Below are positions 16,969 to 24,920 of a DNA stretch of 64,000 bases, piece by piece. The DNA comes from Rahnella victoriana (lineage in GTDB: Bacteria; Pseudomonadota; Gammaproteobacteria; Enterobacterales; Enterobacteriaceae), in contig NZ_SJOJ01000003.1 of assembly GCF_004330295.1 (NCBI RefSeq), forward strand, positions 124,001 through 188,000, written 5' to 3'. The notes below the pieces were generated by a model. That model saw nothing but the letters and a program-made list of their open reading frames with translations. It searched no databases and was not told the origin of the DNA. How positions within the stretch are numbered: the stretch's first letter is position 1; every line of letters starts with the position of its first letter. The translations under genes were made by a program, and so were the position numbers.

Positions 16969-17172
16969 TTATTTCAGATAATCGCTGCTGGCGGTCAGTT
17001 TATTGTGCGCGCTGGCATCGATCGTCGTCGAAGGGCGGGTACTGCTTTCGCTGGCTTTACGGTTCAGTTCAGAAGCCACTTCCTGTGCACTGGAAGGGTA
17101 AGCCTGAGCGAAACTATTAAAGGTGGTCATGGCGATCATCATGCCAAAAAGCGCGAGGGTGGTGCGTTTCAT
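16969..17172 (-). CDS. Small secreted hypothetical protein (67 aa)
   Basis: The product has a clear signal peptide (MKRTTLALFGMMIAMTTFNS, cleavage near AQA) and a mature part of about 42 residues rich in Ser, Thr and Ala (SSAQEVASELNRKASESSTR). I do not recognise the family. A GTG codon 8 residues upstream is in frame but would spoil the signal peptide; neither start has a strong Shine-Dalgarno sequence. Probably periplasmic. It is convergent with the dehydratase gene. Confidence 0.6.
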   Translation of the reverse strand: MKRTTLALFGMMIAMTTFNSFAQAYPSSAQEVASELNRKASESSTRPSTTIDASAHNKLTASSDYLK

Positions 17173-17254
17173 TTTACGGGTGTCCGGTCTGTTCACATTC
17201 TGTCATAGGTTTTGCGTGATTCAGCGGCCGATGTTAACTGCTTTATACATAAGA

Positions 17255-17279
17255 AACGGGAGCTAATTGTGCTCCCGTT
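17255..17279. terminator. Hairpin downstream of yhjX
   Basis: AACGGGAGC and GCTCCCGTT form a 9-bp perfect stem with a 7-base loop, 30 bases past the yhjX stop. The following minus-strand bases TTCTTAT are a moderate U-tract. Confidence 0.6.
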
Positions 17280-17308
17280 CATCATTTATGCTGCGCTCAG
17301 CTGCTGTA

Positions 17309-18571
17309 TTACACGTGCTGGAGCGTATTATGACCTGCTTCTGATTTATTCGGTAAGCGAATCGTGGCAGAAAGAACCAATGACACAATCAATAATACAG
17401 TGATGATGCTGAAGGTCACCGCAAAGCCACCGAACAGGGACGCGACCAGGGACGCGAAGATGCTGCCGATACCGAAGCCGAGATACAGCAGGCCGTAGTT
17501 TTTGGTCATGTTGTTCAGGCCGAAGAAGTCGCTGACCAGTGAAGGGTAGACGGTGATGGTGCCGCCGAAACTGAAGGCGACGCAGGCCACGGAGAGGAAG
17601 AACATCATTTCATTCATCTGCGTGAACAGCATCAGGCTCATACCGGCCAGTGACACAATCTGCGCGATAGAAATCACGCGGATACGCTGCATTTTGTCGG
17701 ACAGCACACCCAGCACCAGACGGCCACTCAGGTTGGCAATCGCAATCACGGTCACGGCATTGGCGGCGGTCAGGGCATCCAGTTTGACCAGGCTCTGGCC
17801 GATATCTTTCGCCACACCAATCACATACAAACCACTCATGCAGGCGGTCAGGAACATCAGCGCCAGCATCCAGTATTGCGGTGCGCGGATGGCTTCGGCC
17901 AGCGTGAAATCACGGCTGTCATTGCTGTTGTCATTCAGGCTGTTTTCTTCACGGGTGACATTCGCATTCGCCGCGGAATTTTCCTGTTTCGGCGCATCTT
18001 TCATCATCAGCGCCCCGGCAATCACCATCACCATCGCCACACCGCCCCAGATCATAAAGGTATTTTGCAGACCTTCTGTCGCCAGCAGATGACCACAGAC
18101 GAATTTGAATAACAGGCTGCCGAGACCGTACGCCCCGATAGAACAGGCGGAGATCAGACCTTTGCGTTCAGGGAACCATTTCACGCAGTTGGTGAGGGTC
18201 AGCAGATACCCGGCACCGTCCGCCAGACCGACCAGCACACCGGCGCTGATGTACAGCATGATGACGTTATCGGAATGAGCGGTCAGCGCGAAACCCGCCG
18301 CCATCAGCAGACCGGCGGCGATAGTGACGGTACGCACACCGAAACGTTCCTGAAGTTTACCCGCCACGGAAGAGGCCAGCGCCAGACACAGGCTGAGGAT
18401 ACCGAAGGTCAGCGCGACGCGGCTGATGGGCTCACCGAGTTTCTCGGACAACTGACCGTTAAACAGGCTCCAGGTATAAACAGAACCCAGAGCAAGCTGA
18501 GTAAGAATGGTACCGACCAGTGTCAGCCAGCGGGTACGGTTGTAATTCTGCATGCCAGATGTGTCGCTCAT
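17309..18571 (-). CDS. yhjX: Pyruvate-inducible MFS transporter YhjX (OFA family)
   Basis: This 420-residue membrane protein belongs to the oxalate:formate antiporter family of the major facilitator superfamily and closely resembles E. coli YhjX (from memory), including YNRTRWLTLVGT at the N-terminus, LADGAGYLLTLTNCVKWFPE and ANAVTVIAIANLSGRLVLG. In E. coli it is induced by the pyruvate-sensing YpdA/YpdB system. The central loop is about 20 residues longer than in E. coli and is Asn/Asp-rich (NSLNDNSNDSRD). Start chosen at the ATG with GGGAG 9 bases upstream; an upstream in-frame ATG would add 10 residues. Confidence 0.9.
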   Translation of the reverse strand: MSDTSGMQNYNRTRWLTLVGTILTQLALGSVYTWSLFNGQLSEKLGEPISRVALTFGILSLCLALASSVAGKLQERFGVRTVTIAAGLLMAAGFALTAHSDNVIMLYISAGVLVGLADGAGYLLTLTNCVKWFPERKGLISACSIGAYGLGSLLFKFVCGHLLATEGLQNTFMIWGGVAMVMVIAGALMMKDAPKQENSAANANVTREENSLNDNSNDSRDFTLAEAIRAPQYWMLALMFLTACMSGLYVIGVAKDIGQSLVKLDALTAANAVTVIAIANLSGRLVLGVLSDKMQRIRVISIAQIVSLAGMSLMLFTQMNEMMFFLSVACVAFSFGGTITVYPSLVSDFFGLNNMTKNYGLLYLGFGIGSIFASLVASLFGGFAVTFSIITVLLIVSLVLSATIRLPNKSEAGHNTLQHV

Positions 18572-18651
18572 AGTGGGTTCTCCCGGGCGAAGTAGATTCA
18601 ATTAACTGTGGCTATGATAAGTCTGCTGAATGAGGCCGGCGCATTTGCGGA

Positions 18652-18682
18652 GTGAGTTGCATGAGTTGCGGAATGAAATGCA
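18652..18682 (-). promoter_or_regulatory. Candidate YpdB-type direct repeats upstream of yhjX
   Basis: On the minus strand three related 10-mers occur: TGCATTTCAT (18673-18682), CGCAACTCAT (18661-18670) and TGCAACTCAC (18652-18661). The first differs from the E. coli YpdB half-site GGCATTTCAT at one base. They lie 80-110 bases before the yhjX start. Spacing differs from the E. coli 11-bp arrangement, so this is a candidate only. Confidence 0.35.
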
Positions 18683-18775
18683 TCCAGTGAGGTATGAGTC
18701 GCCATTTTCGGGTCAAAAACAGTGCGGAATTGGACTTAAAACACCGCTGCAGCCCTTGCGGGGCGCGGGTTTTAG

Positions 18776-18789
18776 TTGATCTGGATCAC
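18776..18789. promoter_or_regulatory. FNR/CRP-like half-palindrome between yhjX and the iron-uptake operon
   Basis: TTGAT-CTGG-ATCAC matches the FNR consensus TTGATNNNNATCAA except for the last base, and also resembles a CRP core. It lies about 200 bases from yhjX and 145 from the permease gene, so its target is unclear. I found no obvious Fur box in 18602-18932. Confidence 0.35.
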
Positions 18790-18932
18790 TAATCCGTCAT
18801 TTAGTTTTTTCGGGCCAGCTTACAAATTTTGTTACAAAGGTTTCGTTGTATCATTTGGTACATAACGTTGTGCTCACAGACATTTGGTCGTACCCTTCCG
18901 GCACTCCTCATTTTTACTTTTAGTGCGCATTC

Positions 18933-19982
18933 ATGACTCTTTCTGCGGAACCGGCGCCTGCGTCACCGTTTCAACGCGCCCGGTTTCTGACGCCCCGCCG
19001 GTGTTTTATTCTCAGCCTGCTGCTGTTGCTGGGCGGAATAATGATTTCACTGACCCTTGGCCGGTATCCGGTTTCATTTGCGGCGCTGATACGTTTCGTC
19101 GGTGCCGACGCGTCTTCGCCCCAATACGCTCTGCTGCATAACATCCTGATTGATTCGCGCCTGCCGCGTATTCTGGCTGCCGTGCTGGTCGGCGCCGGGC
19201 TGTCGGTATCCGGTGCGGCCTATCAGGCGGTGTTCCGCAATCCGCTGGTGTCGCCGGGGTTACTCGGGGTGCTGAGCGGCTGCGCATTCGGTGCGGCATT
19301 GAGTATCGTGGCAGGGCTGAACGGGTTGTGGATCCCCGCGCTGGCCTGCGTGGCGGGATTGCTGGCGGTCGCCCTCGGCGTCGGTATCGCCAGCCTGTTT
19401 GCCTCGCCGTCGGTTCTGATGCTGATCCTCGGTGGGATCATCAGCAATGCGGTGTTTACCGGGTTGTTATCGGTCGTGAAATACGTGGCCGATCCGCAGG
19501 ATCAGTTGCCCGCGATTGTCTACTGGATGCTGGGCAGTCTGAGCGCGGTAGATAATCATGCGCTGCTGCTGACCGCGCCGGTGCTGGCGGTGGCGATTGT
19601 GCTGCTGGCCGTACTCGGGCGGGTGCTGGATGTCATGACGCTCAGCGAAGATGAAGCTTACAGCCTCGGCGTGCCGGTCCGCTTTTACCGCTACGGCATT
19701 ATTGTGCTGGCGACGCTGATTTCCGCCCTGACGGTCAGTCTCGCCGGGATGGTCGGCTGGGTCGGTTTACTGATCCCGCATCTGACCCGTCTGCTGACCG
19801 GCGCCAGTAACGTCTGGCTGTTGCCGGTATCGGTGTGTCTCGGCGGCTGTTTTCTGCTGTTGTGTGACGGGCTGGCGCGCACGCTGGCGCCGGGCGAAAT
19901 TCCGCTGGGCATCATTACCGAACTGCTGGGCGCACTGGCCTTTATCGCGTTGCTGAAAACCGTGCGGCGGGGTTGGGCATGA
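18933..19982 (+). CDS. FecCD-family ABC transporter permease (iron complex)
   Basis: The 349-residue protein has about ten hydrophobic helices and FecCD/BtuC signatures: SRLPRILAAVLVGAGLSVSGAAYQAVFRNPLVSP region after helix 2 and GLLIPHLTRLLTGASN near residue 280, which forms the coupling helix touching the ATPase. As only one permease gene is present, the transporter is probably a homodimer of this subunit. It imports a ferric-siderophore or related complex across the inner membrane. The stop overlaps the ATPase start by 4 bases. The Shine-Dalgarno sequence is poor, so the start could be a nearby alternative. Confidence 0.9.
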   Translation: MTLSAEPAPASPFQRARFLTPRRCFILSLLLLLGGIMISLTLGRYPVSFAALIRFVGADASSPQYALLHNILIDSRLPRILAAVLVGAGLSVSGAAYQAVFRNPLVSPGLLGVLSGCAFGAALSIVAGLNGLWIPALACVAGLLAVALGVGIASLFASPSVLMLILGGIISNAVFTGLLSVVKYVADPQDQLPAIVYWMLGSLSAVDNHALLLTAPVLAVAIVLLAVLGRVLDVMTLSEDEAYSLGVPVRFYRYGIIVLATLISALTVSLAGMVGWVGLLIPHLTRLLTGASNVWLLPVSVCLGGCFLLLCDGLARTLAPGEIPLGIITELLGALAFIALLKTVRRGWA

Positions 19983-20740
19983 TCCTTTCTGTTGAAAACC
20001 TTTCATACCGGATCGGGCAACGTACGGTGCTCGATAACCTGTCTTTCGGGCTTGAGGCCGGAGAATGCGTGGCGTTGCTCGGTGCCAACGGTGCCGGAAA
20101 AAGCACGCTGCTGAAACTGTTGCTGCGGCTGATTAAACCGGCCAGCGGTCACATCGAACTGGCGGGTGTTGCACTGGAAAGCCTGACCCGCCGCGATATT
20201 GCCCGTCATATTGCCTGGGTGCCGCAACACCATCAGCCGCATTTTCCGTTCACCGCCTGGCAGGTGGTGATGCAGGGGAGATTGCCGGTCACCGGCCTGA
20301 TGCGCAGCCCGACGCTGCAGGATATCGCCCGCGTGGAGCAGGCGTTTGACGATAACGGCATCGCACATTTATCTGCCCGCATTTATACCGACCTTTCCGG
20401 CGGTGAGCGCCAGCGCGTGCTGATCACCCGGGCGCTGGTGCAGGACACGCCGCTGATCCTGCTCGATGAGCCGGTGAATGGCCTCGATTACGGCCATCAG
20501 CTGCATTTGCTCGCCCAGCTAAAAAAACTCGCCTCGGAAGGCTACACACTGCTGATGATCACGCATCAGCCCGAACATGCACTGATGGCCGCAAGCCGGG
20601 CTTTGGTGCTGCACGAAAGTCGGCTGATCGCCGATGGCGCGCCGTCAGAGGTGGTAGACAGCGCGTTGATTTCCCGCATTTATCAGGCACAGGTACAACA
20701 AATCGATCTGAACAGCGGGCACCGTTTTTTTATTCCTTAA
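19979..20740 (+). CDS. ABC transporter ATP-binding protein (FepC/BtuD type)
   Basis: This 253-residue ATPase has Walker A GANGAGKST near residue 38, the Q-loop VPQHHQPH, the signature LSGGERQRV near 139, Walker B LILLDEPVNGLDYG, and the switch histidine in MITHQPEH. It powers the FecCD-type permease upstream. The ATG is chosen because it gives the ATGA overlap typical of coupled ABC genes; a TTG six bases earlier is also in frame. Substrate class is inferred from the receptor and binding protein downstream. Confidence 0.92.
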   Translation: MILSVENLSYRIGQRTVLDNLSFGLEAGECVALLGANGAGKSTLLKLLLRLIKPASGHIELAGVALESLTRRDIARHIAWVPQHHQPHFPFTAWQVVMQGRLPVTGLMRSPTLQDIARVEQAFDDNGIAHLSARIYTDLSGGERQRVLITRALVQDTPLILLDEPVNGLDYGHQLHLLAQLKKLASEGYTLLMITHQPEHALMAASRALVLHESRLIADGAPSEVVDSALISRIYQAQVQQIDLNSGHRFFIP

Positions 20741-20754
20741 GGGATTGATCATAA

Positions 20755-22887
20755 ATGCAAAGAAAAATAACTGCGCCGCTTATGGCTGGCGCGTGCGGAC
20801 TTCTGTTGTCTGCAGGTTCTGCACTGGCCGCAGACACCTCCGACACCATCACGGTTAACGCCAGTGCGAAAAATAGCGATACCGCAGCCGGTGATCCGTC
20901 AGCCTCCGGTACGCAAAGCGCAAGTATGGGCGTGCTGGGCAAGCGTGATGTGCTCAACACACCGTATTCCGTGCATGCCGTGCCGGAAAGTATCATTACC
21001 CGTCAGCAGGTAAAAAGCGTCAAAGACGTATACAAATATCTGCCGTCGGTACAAGGTGACGGCGCGCGTCCGCAGACCCGTGGGATCCAGGGCAGCGTGG
21101 TACAAAACTCGATGATCGACGGTCTGAATGTGGTGTCGACCACCGATTATCCGGCGGAGCAGTTTCAGCAAATTGAAGTGCTGAACGGACTGGCGGGGTC
21201 GCTCTACGGGCCGGCAAACCCGGCGGGGATGTTTAACTTTGTCTCGAAACGTCCGGGTTACACGACTAAAAACAGCCTGACGTTGGGCATGGGCACTGGC
21301 ATGTCTGGCCTTGGGGCGCTGGATCTCAGCGGGGCGCTGGACAGCGGCGAGCGGGTGCGTTATCGCCTGAATCTGCTCAACGATCAGGGCGGAAGTTATA
21401 CCTCCGGCAGCAGTAAAAAACGCCAGCTCGCCAGCCTGGCACTGGATTTTCAGCTGACCGACCAGACCGTGCTGGAAACCAATTTCAGCTATTACCGTTA
21501 TGTGACGAAAGGTCTGCCGGGGACTTTTGCGCTGGCCAGCGGTGTGGCCTTCCCGAAAGCCATGAACCCGACACAGCGTAATCTGGGGCAAAGTTATGCC
21601 GGTGATGACAATCACACCAGCACCTACAGCGCGCACCTCAAACATGATTTCGATGGCAACTGGCAGTCGGATATCGGCTTCCTGCATCAGGTGGCCGACC
21701 GTCAGTCCACGGCGGTGACGAATACGCTGGTCAACAATAAAGGCGACTACAAAACCACGGTCTCCAGCGCCACCGCGACGCGTTTTGTCATCAACAGCTA
21801 TATGGCCAACCTGAACGGCACGGTGAATACCGGCGGGCTGCAACATGATTTGTCCTTCGGCATGCGCGGTTTTGTGTGGAAAAACTACAACCCGATCCAC
21901 GGCGGCACCGCCACATTAGGCACGGGCAATATCAACGATTTGCAGCATTTTGCCGAGCCGGATTTCCCGGATTTCTCTGACCGTTATCACTCGGCGACCA
22001 GCACCCAGCAGGCGTTCTCGGTGGGCGATACGCTGACCTTCTCGCCGAAATGGAGCCTGTTGCTGGCCGGTAGCGAAAGCTTCCTGACCTCGGCGAATTA
22101 CGCGAAAACCCGTCAGCGTACCAGCGATTCCAATGACAGCGGATTCAGCGGTTCGGCCAGCCTGATGTACAAACCGGTCGAGAACCTGACGCTGTACACC
22201 ACTTACGCCGACAGCCTGCAACAGGGCGACACCGCACCGGCAGGCGCGACAAACGCCGGGCAGATCACCTCGCCGTACCGCAGCAAACAGATTGAAGTCG
22301 GCAGCAAATTGCGCGTCGGTCAGGCGAATCTTTCTGCGGCCTTGTTCCAGATCGATCGCCCGTTTGCCTACACGCTGGAAAACGGCGAATTCGCTAACGA
22401 CGGCAATCAGCGCAACCGCGGGCTGGAGCTGATGGCGGATGGCAACGTCAGCCGTGACGTGCACATTTTTGGCGGCGTGACTTTCCTCGATCCGAAACTG
22501 CGCGATACGGCGTCGGCATCCTCCGATAACAAACAGATCGTTGGTTTGTCCCGTGTCACTGCCAATCTGCTGACCGTCTGGAGCCTGCCGCAGGTCGAAG
22601 GGCTGGATCTGGATGCCAACGTCCATTACGTCGGCAAACGCCCGACAGACAATGCCAACGACAACTGGGTCGGCAGCTATGCGGTATTTGATGCGGGCAG
22701 CAGTTACCGCACGCGTCTGTTTAATACCAACACCACCTTCCGCTTTGATCTGACCAACCTGACCAACCGCCATTACTGGACCAACATTGTGCCCGGCGGT
22801 CTGAACGGTTACAGCGGGGCGGGCAATGCGTCAGCGCAACTCGGCGCGCCACGCATGGCGCAGGTATCGATGCAGCTTGAGTTTTAA
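20755..22887 (+). CDS. TonB-dependent siderophore receptor
   Basis: The 710-residue outer-membrane protein has a signal peptide cleaved after ALA (residue about 25), a TonB box candidate DTITVNA right at the mature N-terminus, a plug domain with the siderophore-receptor pattern TRGIQGS, MIDGLN and SLYGPANPAGMFNFVSKRP, and a 22-strand beta-barrel ending in the terminal Phe (MQLEF). It imports a chelate with energy from TonB-ExbBD. Similarity is to the FoxA/FhuE/FcuA class by general pattern, but the ligand cannot be named. It sits between the ABC ATPase and the binding protein in one operon. Confidence 0.92.
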   Translation: MQRKITAPLMAGACGLLLSAGSALAADTSDTITVNASAKNSDTAAGDPSASGTQSASMGVLGKRDVLNTPYSVHAVPESIITRQQVKSVKDVYKYLPSVQGDGARPQTRGIQGSVVQNSMIDGLNVVSTTDYPAEQFQQIEVLNGLAGSLYGPANPAGMFNFVSKRPGYTTKNSLTLGMGTGMSGLGALDLSGALDSGERVRYRLNLLNDQGGSYTSGSSKKRQLASLALDFQLTDQTVLETNFSYYRYVTKGLPGTFALASGVAFPKAMNPTQRNLGQSYAGDDNHTSTYSAHLKHDFDGNWQSDIGFLHQVADRQSTAVTNTLVNNKGDYKTTVSSATATRFVINSYMANLNGTVNTGGLQHDLSFGMRGFVWKNYNPIHGGTATLGTGNINDLQHFAEPDFPDFSDRYHSATSTQQAFSVGDTLTFSPKWSLLLAGSESFLTSANYAKTRQRTSDSNDSGFSGSASLMYKPVENLTLYTTYADSLQQGDTAPAGATNAGQITSPYRSKQIEVGSKLRVGQANLSAALFQIDRPFAYTLENGEFANDGNQRNRGLELMADGNVSRDVHIFGGVTFLDPKLRDTASASSDNKQIVGLSRVTANLLTVWSLPQVEGLDLDANVHYVGKRPTDNANDNWVGSYAVFDAGSSYRTRLFNTNTTFRFDLTNLTNRHYWTNIVPGGLNGYSGAGNASAQLGAPRMAQVSMQLEF

Positions 22888-22905
22888 GTCCCCGGAGAAA
22901 TAGAA

Positions 22906-23919
22906 ATGAAATTACCGACAGGTTTGATTCTGGCGGGCGTACTGAGTCTGTTCAGCCTGAGCAGTGTCAGCGCAACCCGCGAAGTGACGGATGATGCGGG
23001 TAAGCAGGTGATCCTGCCTGCCAGAGTGGCGCGGATCGCCGATGCCTGGTACGCGCATCATTCATTACTGATGACGCTGGGCGCGGGGAAAAACATCGTC
23101 GCCACGGTGAATCATCCCGAAAGCCAGCCGTGGATGTTTCACATTCAGCCGTCGCTGAATCAGGCGCTGTCGGTAAAAGGCACCACGTTTAATGCCGAAA
23201 GCCTGCTGGCGCAGAAAGTGGATGTGGTGTTTGTCAGCGCCGGTAATCGCGATGCAGTCGCGCTGCGTCAGGCCGGTCTGCCGGTGGTCGAAATGAAGTT
23301 CACCGATTTTGATTCCATGACGCGTTCCCTGCGCACCACCGCGCAGGTGCTGGGCACGCCGCAGGCCGAAAAACGGGCAGAGGATTACATTCATTATCTG
23401 GATGATCATTTGCAGGTGATTGCCGCGAAAACCGCCAGCCTGACTGCGCAGCAGCGTCCGCGAGTGCTGCATATTCAGTCGCTGAATCCGCTGAAAGTCG
23501 ACGGCAGCGACACGCTGATCGACCAGTGGATCCGTGCCGCCGGTGGACGCAATGCCGCCGACGGGCTGAAAGGCAATATGCAGGCGGTTTCCGCTGAGCA
23601 ACTGCTGGTATGGCAACCGGATGTGATCATTCTGGCCGCCAGCGCCGGAGATATCGCGACCTCCGCCTACGCCAGCCAGTTTGCATTGCTCAACGCGGTG
23701 AAACAGGGCCGCGTGTGGCGCAATCCGGCGGGGGTGTTCCCGTGGGACCGGTATGGCACCGAAACCGCATTACAAATTCAGTGGGCTGCGCAGAAACTGC
23801 ATCCGGCACTTTTTCCGGATCTGAATATGGTGCAAACCACGCAAGATTTTTACCGCCGGTTCTTTGATTATCCGCTGACGCCAGCCGAGGCGGAGAAGAT
23901 TCTGTCGGGGAGATTCTGA
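22906..23919 (+). CDS. Periplasmic iron-complex binding protein of the ABC importer
   Basis: The 337-residue protein has a signal peptide (cleavage near SVSA) and the helical-backbone class III binding-protein fold: VTDDAGKQVILP start typical of FepB/BtuF-like proteins, VDVVFVSAGN and the PDVIILA segment in the second lobe. It delivers the chelate to the permease encoded upstream. A Shine-Dalgarno sequence GGAGAA precedes the ATG, 18 bases after the receptor stop. The type resembles binding proteins linked with ferric-chelate or molybdate uptake, and the neighbouring TonB receptor favours ferric chelates. Confidence 0.88.
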   Translation: MKLPTGLILAGVLSLFSLSSVSATREVTDDAGKQVILPARVARIADAWYAHHSLLMTLGAGKNIVATVNHPESQPWMFHIQPSLNQALSVKGTTFNAESLLAQKVDVVFVSAGNRDAVALRQAGLPVVEMKFTDFDSMTRSLRTTAQVLGTPQAEKRAEDYIHYLDDHLQVIAAKTASLTAQQRPRVLHIQSLNPLKVDGSDTLIDQWIRAAGGRNAADGLKGNMQAVSAEQLLVWQPDVIILAASAGDIATSAYASQFALLNAVKQGRVWRNPAGVFPWDRYGTETALQIQWAAQKLHPALFPDLNMVQTTQDFYRRFFDYPLTPAEAEKILSGRF

Positions 23920-24028
23920 GAGCAGCAACCGGCGAAATATTTATTTGTTCAGATGTTGTTTTTTGAAGGTTTCCATACCTGACGCGGAGTTACACTTTCG
24001 GCGTGCATGAGGATGTATGCATGCTGGT

Positions 24029-24057
24029 GTTGACGGATGTCAACGAGAGGATATACT
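24029..24057 (+). promoter_or_regulatory. Sigma-70 promoter with palindromic operator for the toxin-antitoxin-like pair
   Basis: TTGACG (24030-24035) and TATACT (24052-24057) are 16 bases apart, an excellent vegetative promoter. A perfect inverted repeat GTTGAC-N4-GTCAAC (24029-24044) covers the -35 box, so a bound repressor would block polymerase. This is the usual arrangement of self-repressed toxin-antitoxin operons. A further GCATG/ATGCA-type repeat lies just upstream. Confidence 0.7.
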
Positions 24058-24074
24058 ACAGCAACAGGAGGCCA

Positions 24075-24305
24075 ATGAAGGCACATCCTAATAAGCATAT
24101 TCACGCAGCCATTGAATATGCGATGTCTGAAGGCTGGCATTTTGTCAGCGGCGGCGGCAGTTCACACTGCTTTGGTCGGCTCCGGTGCGGAACCCCTGCT
24201 CATCGAGAACATATGATGAGCATCTGGTCTACTCCCCGGAATCCGGAAAACCACGCTGCGCAAATTATCAGAAGGGTAGAACATTGCTCACCTGATAAGA
24301 CATAA
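24075..24305 (+). CDS. Probable HicA-like mRNA interferase toxin (76 aa)
   Basis: The 76-residue basic protein has an alpha-beta-beta-beta-alpha layout like the double-stranded-RNA-binding fold of HicA toxins: helix HIHAAIEYAMSEGW, strand HFV, a GGGSSH turn with a His where HicA has its catalytic GSHH, strands around FGRLRC and SIWSTP, then RNPENHAAQIIRRV. HicA toxins cleave mRNA during translation. AGGAGG 4 bases before the ATG fixes the start. It is followed 50 bases on by a larger DNA-binding protein, as in toxin-first modules. The HicA link is inference from pattern; the family may be a distinct relative. Confidence 0.65.
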   Translation: MKAHPNKHIHAAIEYAMSEGWHFVSGGGSSHCFGRLRCGTPAHREHMMSIWSTPRNPENHAAQIIRRVEHCSPDKT

Positions 24306-24311
24306 CACCAG

Positions 24312-24329
24312 GGCGGGAAACCGCCTTTT
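24312..24329 (+). terminator. Weak attenuator-like hairpin between toxin-like and antitoxin-like genes
   Basis: GGCGG-GAAA-CCGCC is followed by TTTTC; an outer CAGGGC...GCCCTG pair can close around it. Located between the two genes, it could reduce or tune transcription of the second gene, or act as mRNA processing structure. Confidence 0.45.
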
Positions 24330-24355
24330 CTGCCCTGACTGAATAAGGAGATTCT

Positions 24356-24910
24356 TTGCCACTCTATCACTTCATGCTGACGCTTTCCGGTGTCACGTCG
24401 GATACCGAAATGCTGGAAGACGCGCTCTGGGAGAGCGGCTGCGATGATGCACTGATCGCTTTTTATGGCACGTCGGTTTATCTCGAGTTTGACCGGGAGG
24501 GTACTTCATTCGCTAACGCCATTATGACGGCTGTCCGTGATATTGAATCCGCAGGTCTGAATGCCCGGGTTGAATCGGTAGATTCTGTGTTCGTCGGGCT
24601 CAGTGATATTGCCGGACTGGCCGGGCTGACCCGCCAGTCCGTCGCCTTATTGAAAGAGGGGGCAAGAGGGCCGCGTAATTTCCCCACCCCCGTTCAGCGG
24701 CTCAAAGGGAATTCCCCCCTCTGGCGCTGGAAGGATGTGGCGGACTGGCTGGTGAGAGAAGGGCGACTGGCAAGCGACGCCCCTCAGGTGCAAAACGCAG
24801 TCATACTGGAGAATATCAATCTGGCGCTGCAATTACGTTCAGTGTCCGATGCCAGACAAGTCAGGGACTTTCTGCACTTGCTTGAGCATCAGGAAGAGAT
24901 CACCGGTTGA
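24356..24910 (+). CDS. DNA-binding protein, probable antitoxin/repressor (184 aa)
   Basis: This 184-residue protein has an N-terminal alpha-beta domain (residues 1-75), and a helix-turn-helix near residues 83-128 with SDIAGLAGLTRQSVALLKEG, then FPTPV and WRWKDVADWLVREGRL, a winged MerR/AlpA-like pattern. The tail is helical and acidic. The start codon is TTG: AAGGAG stands 5 bases before it, and no ATG has a comparable site, the next in-frame ATG being 6 codons in. Position after the HicA-like gene and the palindrome over the operon promoter suggest an antitoxin that also represses. The function is inferred. Confidence 0.65.
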   Translation: MPLYHFMLTLSGVTSDTEMLEDALWESGCDDALIAFYGTSVYLEFDREGTSFANAIMTAVRDIESAGLNARVESVDSVFVGLSDIAGLAGLTRQSVALLKEGARGPRNFPTPVQRLKGNSPLWRWKDVADWLVREGRLASDAPQVQNAVILENINLALQLRSVSDARQVRDFLHLLEHQEEITG

Positions 24911-24920
24911 GGATCCCGGC

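Noticed and set aside
18602..18932. Possible Fur box before the iron-complex importer
   Set aside because: No segment resembled the 19-bp GATAATGATAATCATTATC pattern well enough to report.
20899..21900. Long minus-strand frame (333 codons) inside the TonB receptor gene
   Set aside because: Antisense to a clearly coding barrel protein, with no Shine-Dalgarno sequence or recognisable domain.
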